Source of the DNA: Diplolepis rosae | Taxonomy: Eukaryota; Arthropoda; Insecta; Hymenoptera; Diplolepididae | DNA length: 64,000 bases | Direction of reading: 5' to 3' | NCBI GenBank assembly: GCA_030998225.1 | Contig: JAPYXD010000724.1 | Location: forward strand, 310,001-374,000 | Part shown: one piece after another, positions 1 through 14,127 of the stretch | How positions within the stretch are numbered: position 1 is the first letter of the stretch | Layout of the letters: each line of letters opens with the position of its first letter | Translations under genes and position numbers: made by a program | The notes under the pieces: generated by a model | Databases searched by the model: none | What the model saw: the letters and a program-made list of their open reading frames with translations, nothing else | What the model was told of the DNA's origin: nothing

Positions 1-2100
1 GCAATGTTTAAACAAAACTTCAACACTGAACTAAAATGATTGCTCAATGTTTCAACAAAACTTGGAAATAATCAAACAAACTTCAACACTGAACTAAGAT
101 GATTGCTCAATGTTTAAATAAACTTCAAAGTAATCAAACAAACTTCAACACTGAACTAAAATGATTGCTCAATGTTTAAATAAAACTTCAAAATAATCAA
201 ACAAACTTCAACACTGAACTAAAATGATTGCTCAATGTTTAAATAAAACTTCAAAATAATCAAACAAACTTCAACAATGAACTAAAATGATTGTTCAATG
301 TTTAAATAAAACTTCAAAATAATCAAACAAACTTCAACACTGAACTAAAATGATTGCTCAATGTTTAAATAATACTGCAAAATAATCAAACAAACTTCAA
401 CTCTGAACTAAGATGATTGCTCAATGTTAAATAAAACTTCGTAATAATCAGACAAAACCAACAATGAACTAAAATGATAGCTCAATGTTTAAACAAACTT
501 GGAAATAATCAAACAAACTTCAACACTGAACTAAAATGATTGCTCAATGTTTAAATAAAAATTCAAAATAATCAAACAAACTTCAACACTGAACTAAAAT
601 GATTGCTCAATGTTTAAATAAAACTTCAAAATAATCAAACAAACTTCAACAATGAACTAAAATGATTGCTCAATGTTTAAACAAAACTTGGAAATAATCA
701 AAAAAACTTCAACACTGAACTAAATTGATTGCTCAATGTTGAAATAAAACTTCAGAATAATCAAACAAACTTCAAAACTGAACTAAAATGATGGCTCAAT
801 GTTTAAAGAAAACTTCAAAATAATCAAACAAACTTCAACACTGAACTAAAATGATTGCTCAATGTTTAAATAAAACTTCAAAATAATCAAACAAACTTCA
901 ACACTGAACTAAAATGATTGCTCAATGTTTAAACAAACTTCGAAATAATCAAACAAACTTCATCACTGAACTAAAATGATGGCTCAATGTTTAAAGAAAA
1001 CTTCGTAATAGTCAGACAAAACCAACACTGAACTAAAATGATTGCTCAATGTTTAAACAAACTTGGAAATAATCAAACAAACTTCAACACTGAACTAAAA
1101 TGATTCCTCAATGTTTAAGTAAAACTTCAAAATAATCAAACAAACTTCAACACTGAACTAAAATGATTGCTCAATGTTTAAATAAAACTTCAAAATAATC
1201 GAACAAACTTCAACACTGAACTAAAATGATTCCTCAATGTTTAAGTAAAACTTCAAAATAATCAAACAAACTTCAACACTGAACTAAAATGATTGCTCAA
1301 TGTTTAAATAAAACTTCAAAATAATCAAACAAACTTCAACTCTGAACTAAAGTGATTTCTCAATGTTTAAATAAAACTTCAAAAAAATCAAACAAACTTC
1401 AACACTGAACTAAAATGATTCCTCAATGTTTAAGTAAAACTTCAAAATAATCAAACAAACTTCAACACTGAACTAAAATGATTCCTCAATGTTTAAGTAA
1501 AACTTCAAAATAATCAAACAAACTTCAACACTGAACTAAAATGATTGCTCAATGTTTAAATAAAACTTCAAAATAATCAAACAAACTTCAACACTGAACT
1601 AAAATGATTGCTCAATGTTTAAATAAAACTTCAAAATAATCAAACAAACTTCAACAATGAACTAAAATGATTGCTCAATGTTTAAACAAAACTTGGAAAT
1701 AATCAAAAAAACTTCAACACTGAACTAAATTGATTGCTCAATGTTGAAATAAAACTTCAGAATAATCAAACAAACTTCAAAACTGAACTAAAATGATGGC
1801 TCAATGTTTAAAGAAAACTTCAAAATAATCAAACAAACTTCAACACTGAACTAAAATGATTGCTCAATGTTTAAATAAAACTTCAAAATAATCAAACAAA
1901 CTTCAACACTGAACTAAAATGATTGCTCAATGTTTAAACAAAACTTGGAAATAATCAAACAAACTTCAACACTGAACTAAGATGATTGCTCAATGTTAAA
2001 TAAAACTTCGTAATAATCAGACAAAACCAACACTGAACTAAAATGATTGCTCAATGTTTAAACAAACTTGGAAATAATCAGACAAACTTCAACACTGAAC
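1..2100 (+). repeat. Higher-order satellite block, copy 1 (1,005-bp unit, repeated)
   Basis: The rare monomer marker TTCAGAATAATC occurs at 751 and 1756, and the D-type CTTCGTAATA at 1001 and 2006; both pairs are 1,005 bp apart, about sixteen monomers. The surrounding order is also shared: AACAATG, a C monomer with ATCAAAAAAAC, AAATTGATTG with GTTGAAAT, then ATGGCTCAATG with TTTAAAGAAAAC. This identifies a higher-order repeat rather than random monomer shuffling, although the two units differ locally in subtype. The same block recurs 5,369 bp downstream. Confidence 0.85.
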
Positions 2101-4309
2101 TAAAATGATTCCTCAATGTTTAAGTAAAACTTCAAAATAATCAAACAAACTTCAACACTGAACTAAAATGATTGCTCAATGTTTAAACAAACTTGGAAAT
2201 AATCAAACAAACTTCACCTTTGAACTAAAATGATTCCTCAATGTTTAAGTAAAACTTCAAAATAATCAAACAAACTTCAACTCTGAACTAAAATGATTGC
2301 TCAATGTTTAAATAAAACTTCAAAATAATCAAACAAACTTCAACACTGAACTAAAATGATTCCTCAATGTTTAAGTAAAACTTCAAAATAATCAAACAAA
2401 CTTCAACACTGAACTAAAATGATTCCTCAATGTTTAAGTAAAACTTCAAAATAATCAAACAAACTTCAACACTGAACTAAAATGATTGCTCAATGTTTAA
2501 ATAAAACTTCAAAATAATCAAACAAACTTCAACACTGAACTAAAATGATTCCTCAATGTTTAAGTAAAACTTCAAAATAATCAAACAAACTTCAACACTG
2601 AACTAAAATGATTGCTCAATGTTTAAATAAAACTTCAAAATAATCAAACAAACTTCAACACTGAACTAAAATGATTGCTCAATGTTTAAACATAACTTGG
2701 AAATAATCAAACAAACTTCAACATTGAACTAAGATGATTGCTCAATGTTAAATAAAACTTCGTAATAATCAGACAAAACCAACACTGAACTAAAATGATT
2801 GCTCAATGTTTAAACAAACTTGGAAATAATCAGACAAACTTCAACACTGAACTAAAATGATTCCTCAATGTTTAAGTAAAACTTCAAAATAATCAAACAA
2901 ACTTCAACACTGAACTAAAATGATTGCTCAATGTTTAAATAAAACTTCAAAATAATCAAACAAACTGCAACACTGAACTAAAATGATTGCTCAATGTTTA
3001 AATAAAACTTCAAAATAATCAAACAAACTTCAACACCGAACTAAAATGATTGCTCAATGTTAAATAAAACTTCGTAATAATCGGACAAAACCAACACTGA
3101 ACTAAAATGATTGCTCAATGTTTAAACAAACTTGGAAATAATCAAACAAACTTCACCTCTGAACTAAAATGATTGCTCAATGTTTAAATAAAACTTCAAA
3201 ATAATTAAACAAACTTCAACACTGAACTAAAATGATTCCTCAATGTTTAAGTAAAACTTCAAAATAATCAAACAAACTTCAACACTGAACTAAAATGATT
3301 CCTCAATGTTTAAGTAAAACTTCAAAATAATCAAACAAACTTCAACACTGAACTAAAATGATTGCTCAATGTTTAAATAAAACTTCAAAATAATCAAACA
3401 AACTTCAACACTGAACTAAAATGATTGCTCAATGTTTAAATAAAACTTCAAAATAATCAAACAAACTTCAACACTGAACTAAAATGATTGCTCAATGTTT
3501 AAATAAAACTTCGAAATAATCAAACAAACTTCAACACTGAACTAAAATGATTGCTCAATGTTTAAACATAACTTGGAAATAATCAAACAAACTTCAACAC
3601 TGAACTAAGATGATTGCTCAATGTTACATAAAACTTCAAAATAATCAAACAAACTTCAAAACTGAACTAAAATGATTGCTCAGTGTTTAAACAAAACTTC
3701 AAAATAATCAAAAAAACTTCAACACTGAACTAAGATGATTGCTCAATGTTAAATAAAACTTCGTAATAATCAGACAAAACCAACACTGAAGTAAAATGAT
3801 TGCAATGTTTAAACATACTTTAGAAATAATCAATCAAACTTCATCACTGAACTAAAATGAATGCTCAATGTTTAAACCAAACTTCAAAATAATCAAACAA
3901 ACTTCAACACTGAACTAAAGTGATTGCTCAATGTTTAAACATAACTTGGAAATAATCAAACAAACTTCAACACTGAACTAAGATAATTGCTCAATGTTAA
4001 ATAAAACTTCGTAATAATCAGACAAAACCAACACTGAACTAAAATGATTGCTCAATGTTTAAACAAACTTGGAAATAATCAGACAAACTTCAACACTGAA
4101 CTAAAATGATTGCTCAATGTTTAAATAAAACTTCAAAATAATCAAACAAACTGCAACACTGAACTAAAATGATTGCTCAATGTTTAAATAAAACTTCAAA
4201 ATAATCAAACAAACTTCAACACCGAACTAAAATGATTGCTCAATGTTAAATAAAACTTCGTAATAATCGGACAAAACCAACACTGAACTAAAATGATTGC
4301 TCAATGTTT

Positions 4310-5251
4310 AAACAAACTTGGAAATAATCAAACAAACTTCAACTCTGAACTAAAATGATTGCTCAATGTTTAAATAAAACTTCAAAATAATCAAAAAAAA
4401 AACAACTCTGAACTAAAATGATTGCTCAATGTTTAAATAAAACTTCAAAATAATCGAACAAACTTCAACACTGAACTAAAATGATTCCTCAATGTTTAAA
4501 TAAAACTTCAAAATAATCGAACAAACTTCAACACTGAACTAAAATGATTCCTCAATGTTTAAGTAAAACTTCAAAATAATCAAACAAACTTCAACACTGA
4601 ACTAAAATGATTGCTCAATGTTTAAATAAAACTTCAAAATAATCAAACAAACTTCAACTCTGAACTAAAATGATTGCTCAATCTTTAAATAAATCTTCAA
4701 AATAATTAAACAAACTTCAACACTGAACTAAAATGATTCCTCAATGTTTAAGTAAAACTTCAAAATAATCAAACAAACTTCAACACTGAACTAAAATGAT
4801 TGCTCAATGTTTAAATAAAACTTCAAAATAATCAAACAAACTTCAACACTGAACTAAAATGATTGCTCAATGTTTAAATAAAACTTCAAAATAATCAAAC
4901 AAACTTCAACACTGAACTAAAATGATTGCTCAATGTTTAAATAAAACTTCAAAATAATCAAACAAACTTCAACACTGAACTAAAATGATTGCTCAATGTT
5001 TAAATAAAACTTCAAAATAATCAAACAAACTTCAACACTGAACTAAAATGATTGCTCAATGTTTAAATAAAACTTCAAAATAATCAAACAAACTTCAACA
5101 CTGAACTAAAATGATTGCTCAATGTTTAAATAAAACTTCAAAATAATCAAACAAACTTCAACACTGAACTAAAATGATTGCTCAATGTTTAAATAAAACT
5201 TCAAAATAATCAAACAAACTTCAACACTGAACTAAAATGATTGCTCAATGT
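4310..5251 (+). repeat. Satellite segment duplicated at 16,197 (copy 1)
   Basis: This stretch runs from a C monomer through the poly-A variant (A-run 4393-4402), two monomers with ATCGAAC, B monomers, a G monomer (AATCTTT at 4680) and then a run of identical A monomers. The same order occurs 11,887 bp downstream, with the A-run at 16280, the G monomer and the end of the A run (GCTCAATG at 5243 and 17130) all at the same offset. About 940 bp are colinear with only scattered substitutions. Confidence 0.82.
4802..5242 (+). repeat. Seven identical consecutive consensus monomers
   Basis: GCTCAATG recurs at exact 63-bp steps from 4802 to 5243 with no difference seen between the seven units. A perfectly homogeneous run inside an otherwise mosaic array indicates recent local amplification or gene conversion. 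It was copied together with its left neighbours to 16,197-17,138. Confidence 0.85.
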
Positions 5252-5369
5252 TTAAACAAACTTCGAAATAATCAAACAAACTTTATCACTGAACTAAAAT
5301 GATTGCTCAATGTTTAAATAACACTTCAAAATAATCAAACAAACTTCAAAACTGAACTAAAATGATGGC

Positions 5370-7470
5370 TCAATGTTTAAAGAAAACTTCAACACTGAAC
5401 TACAATGATTGCTCAATGTTTAAACAAACTTCGAAATAATCAAACAAACTTCAACACTGAACTAAGATGATTGCTCAATGTTTAAATAAAACTTCAAAAT
5501 AATCAAACAAACTTCAACACTGAACTAAAATGATTGCTCAATGTTTAAATAAAACTTCAAAATAATCAAACAAACTTCAACACTGAACTAAAATGATTGC
5601 TCAATGTTTAAATAAAACTTCAAAATAATCAAACAAACTTCAACAATGAACTAAAATGATTGTTCAATGTTTAAATAAAACTTCAAAATAATCAAACAAA
5701 CTTCAACACTGAACTAAAATGATTGCTCAATGTTTAAATAAAACTTCAAAATAATCAAACAAACTTCAACACTGAACTAAGATGATTGCTCAATGTTAAA
5801 TAAAACTTCGTAATAATCAGACAAAACCAACAATGAACTAAAATGACTGCTCAATGTTTAAACAAATTTCAAAATAATCAAACAAACTTCAACCCTGAAC
5901 TAAAATGATTGCTCAATGTTTAAATAAAACTTCAAAATAATCAAACAAACTTCAACACTGAACTAAAATGATTGCTCAATGTTTAAATAAAACTTCAAAA
6001 TAATCAAACAAACTTCAACAATGAACTAAAATGATTGCTCAATGTTTAAACAAAACTTGGAAATAATCAAAAAAACTTCAACACTGAACTAAATTGATTG
6101 CTCAATGTTGAAATAAAACTTCAGAATAATCAAACAAACTTCAAAACTGAACTAAAATGATGGCTCAATGTTTAAAGAAAACTTCAAAATAATCAAACAA
6201 ACTTCAACACTGAACTAAAATGATTGCTCAATGTTTAAATAAAACTTCAAAATAATCAAACAAACTTCAACACTGAACTGAAATGACTGCTCAATGTTTA
6301 AACAAAACTTGGAAATAATCAAACAAACTTCAGCACTGAACTAAGATGATTGCTCAATGTTAAATAAAACTTCGTAATAATCAGACAAAACCAACACTGA
6401 ACTAAAATGATTGCTCAATGTTTAAACAAACTTGGAAATAATCAAACAAACTTCAACACTGAACTAAAATGATTCCTCAATGTTTAAGTAAAACTTCAAA
6501 ATAATCAAACAAACTTCAACACTGAACTAAAATGATTGCTCAATGTTTAAATAAAACTTCAAAATAATCAAACAAACTTCAACACTGAACTAAAATGATT
6601 CCTCAATGTTTAAGTAAAACTTCAAAATAATCAAACAAACTTCAACACTGAACTAAAATGATTGCTCAATGTTTAAATAAAACTTCAAAATAATCAAACA
6701 AACTTCAACACTGAACTAAAATGATTGCTCAATGTTTAAATAAAACTTCAAAATAATCAAACAAACTTCAACACTGAACTAAAATGATTCCTCAATGTTT
6801 AAGTAAAACTTCAAAATAATCAAACAAACTTCAACACTGAACTAAAATGATTGCTCAATGTTTAAATAAAACTTCAAAATAATCAAACAAACTTCAACAC
6901 TGAACTAAAATGATTGCTCAATGTTTAAATAAAACTTCAAAATAATCAAACAAACTTCAACACTGAACTAAAATGATTGCTCAATGTTTAAATAAAACTT
7001 CAAAATAATCAAACAAACTTCAACAATGAACTAAAATGATTGCTCAATGTTTAAACAAAACTTGGAAATAATCAAAAAAACTTCAACACTGAACTAAATT
7101 GATTGCTCAATGTTGAAATAAAACTTCAGAATAATCAAACAAACTTCAAAACTGAACTAAAATGATGGCTCAATGTTTAAAGAAAACTTCAAAATAATCA
7201 AACAAACTTCAACACTGAACTAAAATGATTGCTCAATGTTTAAATAAAACTTCAAAATAATCAAACAAACTTCAACACTGAACTAAAATGATTGCTCAAT
7301 GTTTAAACAAAACTTGGAAATAATCAAACAAACTTCAACATTGAACTAAGATGATTGCTCAATATTAAATAAAACTTCGTAATAATCAGACAAAACCAAC
7401 ACTGAACTAAAATGATTGCTCAATGTTTAAACAAACTTGGAAATAATCAGACAAACTTCAACACTGAACT
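5370..7470 (+). repeat. Higher-order satellite block, copy 2 of 1-2100
   Basis: Diagnostic variants of the first block reappear at a constant offset of 5,369 bp: TTGTTCAATG at 291 and 5660, CTTCGTAATAATC at 437 and 5806, CTTCGTAATA at 1001 and 6370, and TTCAGAATAATC at 751/6120 and 1756/7125. The offset returns to 5,369 after small local length differences, so this is a colinear duplication of roughly 2.1 kb. It keeps the internal 1,005-bp period (6120 to 7125, 6370 to 7375). The outer limits are approximate because neighbouring monomers are themselves similar. Confidence 0.85.
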
Positions 7471-10400
7471 AAAATGATTGCTCAATGTTTAAATAAAACT
7501 TCAAAATAATCAAACAAACTTCAACACTGAACTGAAATGACTGCTCAATGTTTAAACAAATTTCAAAATAATCAATCAAACTTCAACCCTGAAATAAAAT
7601 GATTGCTCAATGTTTAAATAAAACTTCAAAATAATCAAACAAACTTCAACACTGAACTAAAATGATTGCTCAATGTTTAAATAAAACTTCAAAATAATCG
7701 AACAAACTTCAACACTGAACTAAAATGATTCCTCAATGTTTAAGTAAAACTTCAAAATAATCAAACAAACTTCAACACTGAACTAAAATGATTCCTCAAT
7801 TTTTAAGTAAAACTGCAAGAAAATCAAACAAACTTCAACACTGAACTAAAATGATTGCTCAATGTTAAATTAAACTTCAAAATAATCAAACAAACTTCAA
7901 CACCGAACTAAAATGATTCCTCAATGTTTAAGTAAAGCTTCAAAATAATCAAACAAACTTCAACACTGAACTAAAATGATTGCTCAATGTTTAAATAAAA
8001 CTTCAAAATAATCAAACAAACTTCAACACTGAACTAAAATGATTGCTCAATGTTTAAACATAACTTGGAAATAATCAAACAAACTTCAACATTGAACTAA
8101 GATGATTGCTCAATATTAAATAAAACTTCGTAATAATCAGACAAAACCAACACTGAACTAAAATGATTGCTCAATGTTTAAACAAACTTGGAAATAATCA
8201 GACAAACTTCAACACTGAACTAAAATGATTCCTCAATGTTTAAGTAAAACTTCAAAATAATCGAACAGACTTCAACACTGAACTAAAATGATTGCTCAAT
8301 GTTTAAATAAAACTTCAAAATAATCAAACAAACTGCAACACTGAACTAAAATGATTGCTCAATGTTTAAATAAAACTTCAAAATAATCAAACAAACTTCA
8401 ACACCGAACTAAAATGATTGCTCAATGTTAAATAAAACTTCGTAATAATCGGACAAAACCAACACTGAACTAAAATGATTGCTCAATGTTTAAACAAACT
8501 TGGAAATAATCAAACAAACTTCAACTCTGAACTAAAATGATTGCTCAATGTTTAAATAAAACTTCAAAATAATCAAACAAACTTCAACACTGAACTAAAA
8601 TGATTGCTCAATGTTTAAATAAAACTTCAAAATAATCGAACAAACTTCAACACTGAACTAAAATGATTGCTCAATGTTTAAATAAAACTTCAAAATAATC
8701 AAACAAACTTCAACACTGAACTAAAATGATTGCTCAATGTTTAAATAAAACTTCAAAATAATCAAACAAACTTCAACACTGAACTAAAATGATTGCTCAA
8801 TGTTTAAATAAAACTTCAAAATAATCAAACAAACTTCAACACTGAACTAAAATGATTGCTCAATGTTTAAATAAAACTTCAAAATAATCAAACAAACTTC
8901 AACACTGAACTAAAATGATTGCTCAATGTTTAAACATAACTTGGAAATAATCAAACAAACTTCAACACTGAACTAAGATGATTGCTCAATGTTACATAAA
9001 ACTTCAAAATAATCAAACAAACTTCAACACTGAACTAAAATGATTGCTCAATGTTTAAACAAAACTTGGAAATAATCAAAAAAACTTCAACACTGAACTA
9101 AGATGATTGCTCAATGTTAAATAAAACTTCGTAATAATCAGACAAAACCAACACTGAACTAAAATGATTGCTCAATGTTTAAACAAAACTTGGAAATAAT
9201 CAAACAAACTTCAACACTGAACAAAAATGATTGCTCAATGTTTAAACAAATTTCAAAATAATCAAACAAACTTCAACCCTGAACTAAAATGATTGCTCAA
9301 TGTTTAAATAAAACTTCAAAATAATCAAACAAACTTCAACACTGAACTAAAATGATTGCTCAATGTTTAAACAAAACTTGGAAATAATCAAAAAAACTTC
9401 AACACTGAACTAAATAGATTGCTCAATGTTGAAATAAAACTTCAAAATAATCAAACAAACTTCAACACTGAACTAAAATGATTGCTCAATGTTTAAATAA
9501 TACTTCAAAGTAATCAAACAAACTTCAACACTGAACTAAAATGATTGCTCAATGTTTAAACAAAACTTGGAAATAATCAAACAAACTTCAACACTGAACT
9601 AAGATGATTGCTCAATGTTAAATAAAACTTCTTAATAATCAGACAAAACCAACACTGAACTAAAATGATTGCTCAATGTTTAAACAAAACTTGGAAATAA
9701 TCAAACAAACTTCAACACTGAACTAAAATGATTGCTCAATGTTTAAATAAAACTTCAAAATAATCAAACAAACTTCAACACTGAACTAAAATGATTGCTC
9801 AATGTTTAAATTATACTGCAAAATAATCAAACAAACTTCAACTCTGAACTAAGATGATTGCTCAATGTTAAATAAAACTTCGTAATAATCAGACAAAACC
9901 AACAATGAACTAAAATGATAGCTCAATGTTTAAACAAACTTGGAAATAATCAAACAAACTTCAACACTGAACTAAAATGGTTGCTCAATGTTTAAATAAA
10001 AATTCAAAATAATCAAACAAACTTCAACACTGAACTAAAATGATTGCTCAATGTTTAAATAAAACTTCAAAATAATCAAACAAACTTCAACACTGAACTA
10101 AAATGATTGCTCAATGTTTAAATAAAACTTCGAAATAATCGAACAAACTTCAACACTGAAGTTAAACGATTGCTCAATGTTTAAATAAAACTTCACAATA
10201 ATTAAAAAAACTTCAACACTGAACTAAAATGATTGCTCAATCTTTAAATAAATCTTCAAAATAATTAAACAAACTTCAACACTGAACTAAAATGATTCCT
10301 CAATGTTTAAGTAAAACTTCAAAATAATCAAACAAACTTCAACACTGAACTAAAATGATTCCTCAATGTTTAAGTAAAACTTCAAAATAATCAAACAAAC

Positions 10401-11599
10401 TTCAACACTGAACTAAAATGATTGCTCAATGTTTAAATAAAACTTCAAAATAATCAAACAAACTTCAACACTGAACTAAAATGATTGCTCAATGTTTAAA
10501 TAAAACTTCAAAATAATCAAACAAACTTCAACACTGAACTAAAATGATTGCTCAATGTTTAAACAAAACTTGGAAATAATCAAAAAAACTTCAACACTGA
10601 ACTAAATTGATTGCTCAATGTTTAAATAAAACTTCAAAATAATCAAACAAACTTCAACACTGAACTAAAATGATTGCTCAATGTTTAAAGAAAACTTCAA
10701 AATAATCAAACAAACTTCAACACTGAACTAAAATGATTGCTCAATGTTTAAATAAAACTTCAAAATAATCAAACAAACTTCAACACTGAACTAAAATGAT
10801 TGCTCAATGTTTAAACAAACTTGGAAATAATCAAACAAACTTCAACACTGAACTAAGATGATTGCTCAATGTTAAATAAAACTTCGTAATAATCAGACAA
10901 AACCAACAATGAACTAAAAAGATAGCTCAATGTTTAAACAAACTTGGAAATAATCAAACAAACTTCAACACTGAACTAAAATGATTGCTCAATGTTTAAG
11001 TAAAACTTCAAAATAATCAAACAAACTTCAACACTGAACTAAAATGATTGCTCAATGTTTAAACAAACTTGGAAATAATCAAACAAACTTCACCTCTGAA
11101 CTAAAATGATTGCTCAATGTTTAAATAAATTTTAAAAATATTAAAAAAAAATACAACTCTGAACTAAAATGATTGCTCAATGTTTAAATAAAACTTCAAA
11201 ATAATCGAACAAACTTCAACACTGAACTAAAATGATTCCTCAATGTTTAAGTAAAACTTCAAAATAATCAAACAAACTTCAACACTGAACTAAAATGATT
11301 GCTCAATGTTTAAATAAAACTTCGAAATAATCAAACAAACTTCAACACTGAACTAAAATGATTGCTCAATCTTTAAATAAATCTTCAAAATAATTAAACA
11401 AACTTCAACACTGAACTAAGATGATTGCTCAATGTTACATAAAACTTCAAAATAATCAAACAAACTTCAAAACTGAACTAAAATTATTTATCAATTTTTA
11501 AATAATACTTCAAATTAATAAAACAAACTTCAACACTGAACTAAAATGATTGCTCAATGTTTAAATTATACTGCAAAATAATCAAACAAACTTCAACAC

Positions 11600-12560
11600 T
11601 GAACTAAAATGATTCCTCAATGTTTAAGTAAAACTTCAAAATAATCAAACAAACTTCAACACTGAACTAAAATGATTGCTCAATGTTTAAATAAAACTTC
11701 AAAATAATCAAACAAACTTCAACACTGAACTAAAATGATTGCTCAATGTTTAAACATAACTTGGAAATAATCAAACAAACTTCAACACTGAACTAAGATG
11801 ATTGCTCAATGTTAAATAAAACTTCGTAATAATCAGACAAAACCAACACTGAACTAAAATGATTGCTCAATGTTTAAACAAACTTGGAAATAATCAGACA
11901 AACTTCAACACTGAACTAAAATGATTCCTCAATGTTTAAGTAAAACTTCAAAATAATCGAACAGACTTCAACACTGAACTAAAATGATTGCTCAATGTTT
12001 AAATAAAACTTCAAAATAATCAAACAAACTGCAACACTGAACTAAAATGATTGCTCAATGTTTAAATAAAACTTCAAAATAATCAAACAAACTTCAACAC
12101 CGAACTAAAATGATTGCTCAATGTTAAATAAAACTTCGTAATAATCGGACAAAACCAACACTGAACTAAAATGATTGCTCAATGTTTAAACAAACTTGGA
12201 AATAATCAAACAAACTTCAACTCTGAACTAAAATGATTGCTCAATGTTTAAATAAAACTTCAAAATAATCAAACAAACTTCAACACTGAACTAAAATGAT
12301 TGCTCAATGTTTAAATAAAACTTCAAAATAATCGAACAAACTTCAACACTGAACTAAAATGATTCCTCAATGTTTAAGTAAAACTTCAAAATAATCAAAC
12401 AAACTTCAACACTGAACTAAAATGATTGCTCAATGTTTAAATAAAACTTCAAAATAATCAAACAAACTTCAACACTGAACTAAAATGATTGCTCAATCTT
12501 TAAATAAATCTTCAAAATAATTAAACAAACTTCAACACTGAACTAAAATGATTCCTCAAT
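11600..12560 (+). repeat. Satellite segment duplicated at 13,167 (copy 1)
   Basis: Markers repeat 1,567 bp downstream: TGCAACACTG at 12030 and 13597, the ATCGGAC D monomer at 12134 and 13701, and the G monomer (GCTCAATCTTT) at 12491 and 14058. Between them the subtype order is the same, giving roughly 950 bp of colinear duplication. Part of the same block is also found at about 8060-8700, 3,696 bp upstream. Confidence 0.82.
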
Positions 12561-13166
12561 GTTTAAGTAAAACTTCAAAATAATCAAACAAACTTCAACA
12601 CTGAACTAAAATGATTGCTCAATGTTTAAACAAACTTGGAAATAATCAAACAAACTTCACCTCTGAACTAAAATGATTGCTCAATGTTTAAATAAAACTT
12701 CAAAATAATCAAAAAAAAACAACTCTGAACTAAAATGATTGCTCAATGTTTAAATAAAACTTCAAAATAATCGAACAAACTTCAACACTGAACTAAAATG
12801 ATTCCTCAATGTTTAAGTAAAACTTCAAAATAATCAAACAAACTTCAACACTGAAGTTAAACGATTGCTCAATGTTTAAATAAAACTTCAAAATAATCAA
12901 ACAAACTTCAACTCTGAACTAAAATGATTGCTCAATCTTTAAATAAATCTTCAAAATAATTAAACAAACTTCAACACTGAACTAAAATGATTCCTCAATG
13001 TTTAAGTAAAACTTCAAAATAATCAAACAAACTTCAACACTGAACTAAAATGATTCCTCAATGTTTAAGTAAAACTTCAAAATAATCAAACAAACTTCAA
13101 CACTAAACTAAATAGATTGCTCAATGTTTAAATTAAACTTCAAAATATTCAAACATACTTCAACAC

Positions 13167-14127
13167 TGAACTAAAATGATTCCTCAATGTTTAAGTAAAA
13201 CTTCAAAATAATCAAACAAACTTCAACACTGAACTAAAATGATTGCTCAATGTTTAAATAAAACTTCAAAATAATCAAACAAACTTCAACACTGAACTAA
13301 AATGATTGCTCAATGTTTAAACATAACTTGGAAATAATCAAACAAACTTCAACACTGAACTAAGATGATTGCTCAATGTTAAATAAAACTTCGTAATAAT
13401 CAGACAAAACCAACACTGAACTAAAATGATTGCTCAATGTTTAAACAAACTTGGAAATAATCAGACAAACTTCAACACTGAACTAAAATGATTCCTCAAT
13501 GTTTAAGTAAAACTTCAAAATAATCGAACAGACTTCAACACTGAACTAAAATGATTGCTCAATGTTTAAATAAAACTTCAAAATAATCAAACAAACTGCA
13601 ACACTGAACTAAAATGATTGCTCAATGTTTAAATAAAACTTCAAAATAATCAAACAAACTTCAACACCGAACTAAAATGATTGCTCAATGTTAAATAAAA
13701 CTTCGTAATAATCGGACAAAACCAACACTGAACTAAAATGATTGCTCAATGTTTAAACAAACTTGGAAATAATCAAACAAACTTCAACTCTGAACTAAAA
13801 TGATTGCTCAATGTTTAAATAAAACTTCAAAATAATTAAACAAACTTCAACACTGAACTAAAATGATTGCTCAATGTTTAAATAAAACTTCAAAATAATC
13901 GAACAAACTTCAACACTGAACTAAAATGATTCCTCAATGTTTAAGTAAAACTTCAAAATAATCAAACAAACTTCAACACTGAACTAAAATGATTGCTCAA
14001 TGTTTAAATAAAACTTCAAAATAATCAAACAAACTTCAACTCTGAACTAAAATGATTGCTCAATCTTTAAATAAATCTTCAAAATAATTAAACAAACTTC
14101 AACACTGAACTAAAATGATTCCTCAAT
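13167..14127 (+). repeat. Satellite segment duplicated from 11,600 (copy 2)
   Basis: This is the second copy of the segment at a constant 1,567-bp offset. Differences are few, for example ATTAAAC for ATCAAAC in one A monomer and ACTCTG for ACACTG before the G monomer. The 607 bp between the copies hold another poly-A monomer and B and G monomers, so the duplication unit is about 25 monomers long. Confidence 0.8.
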
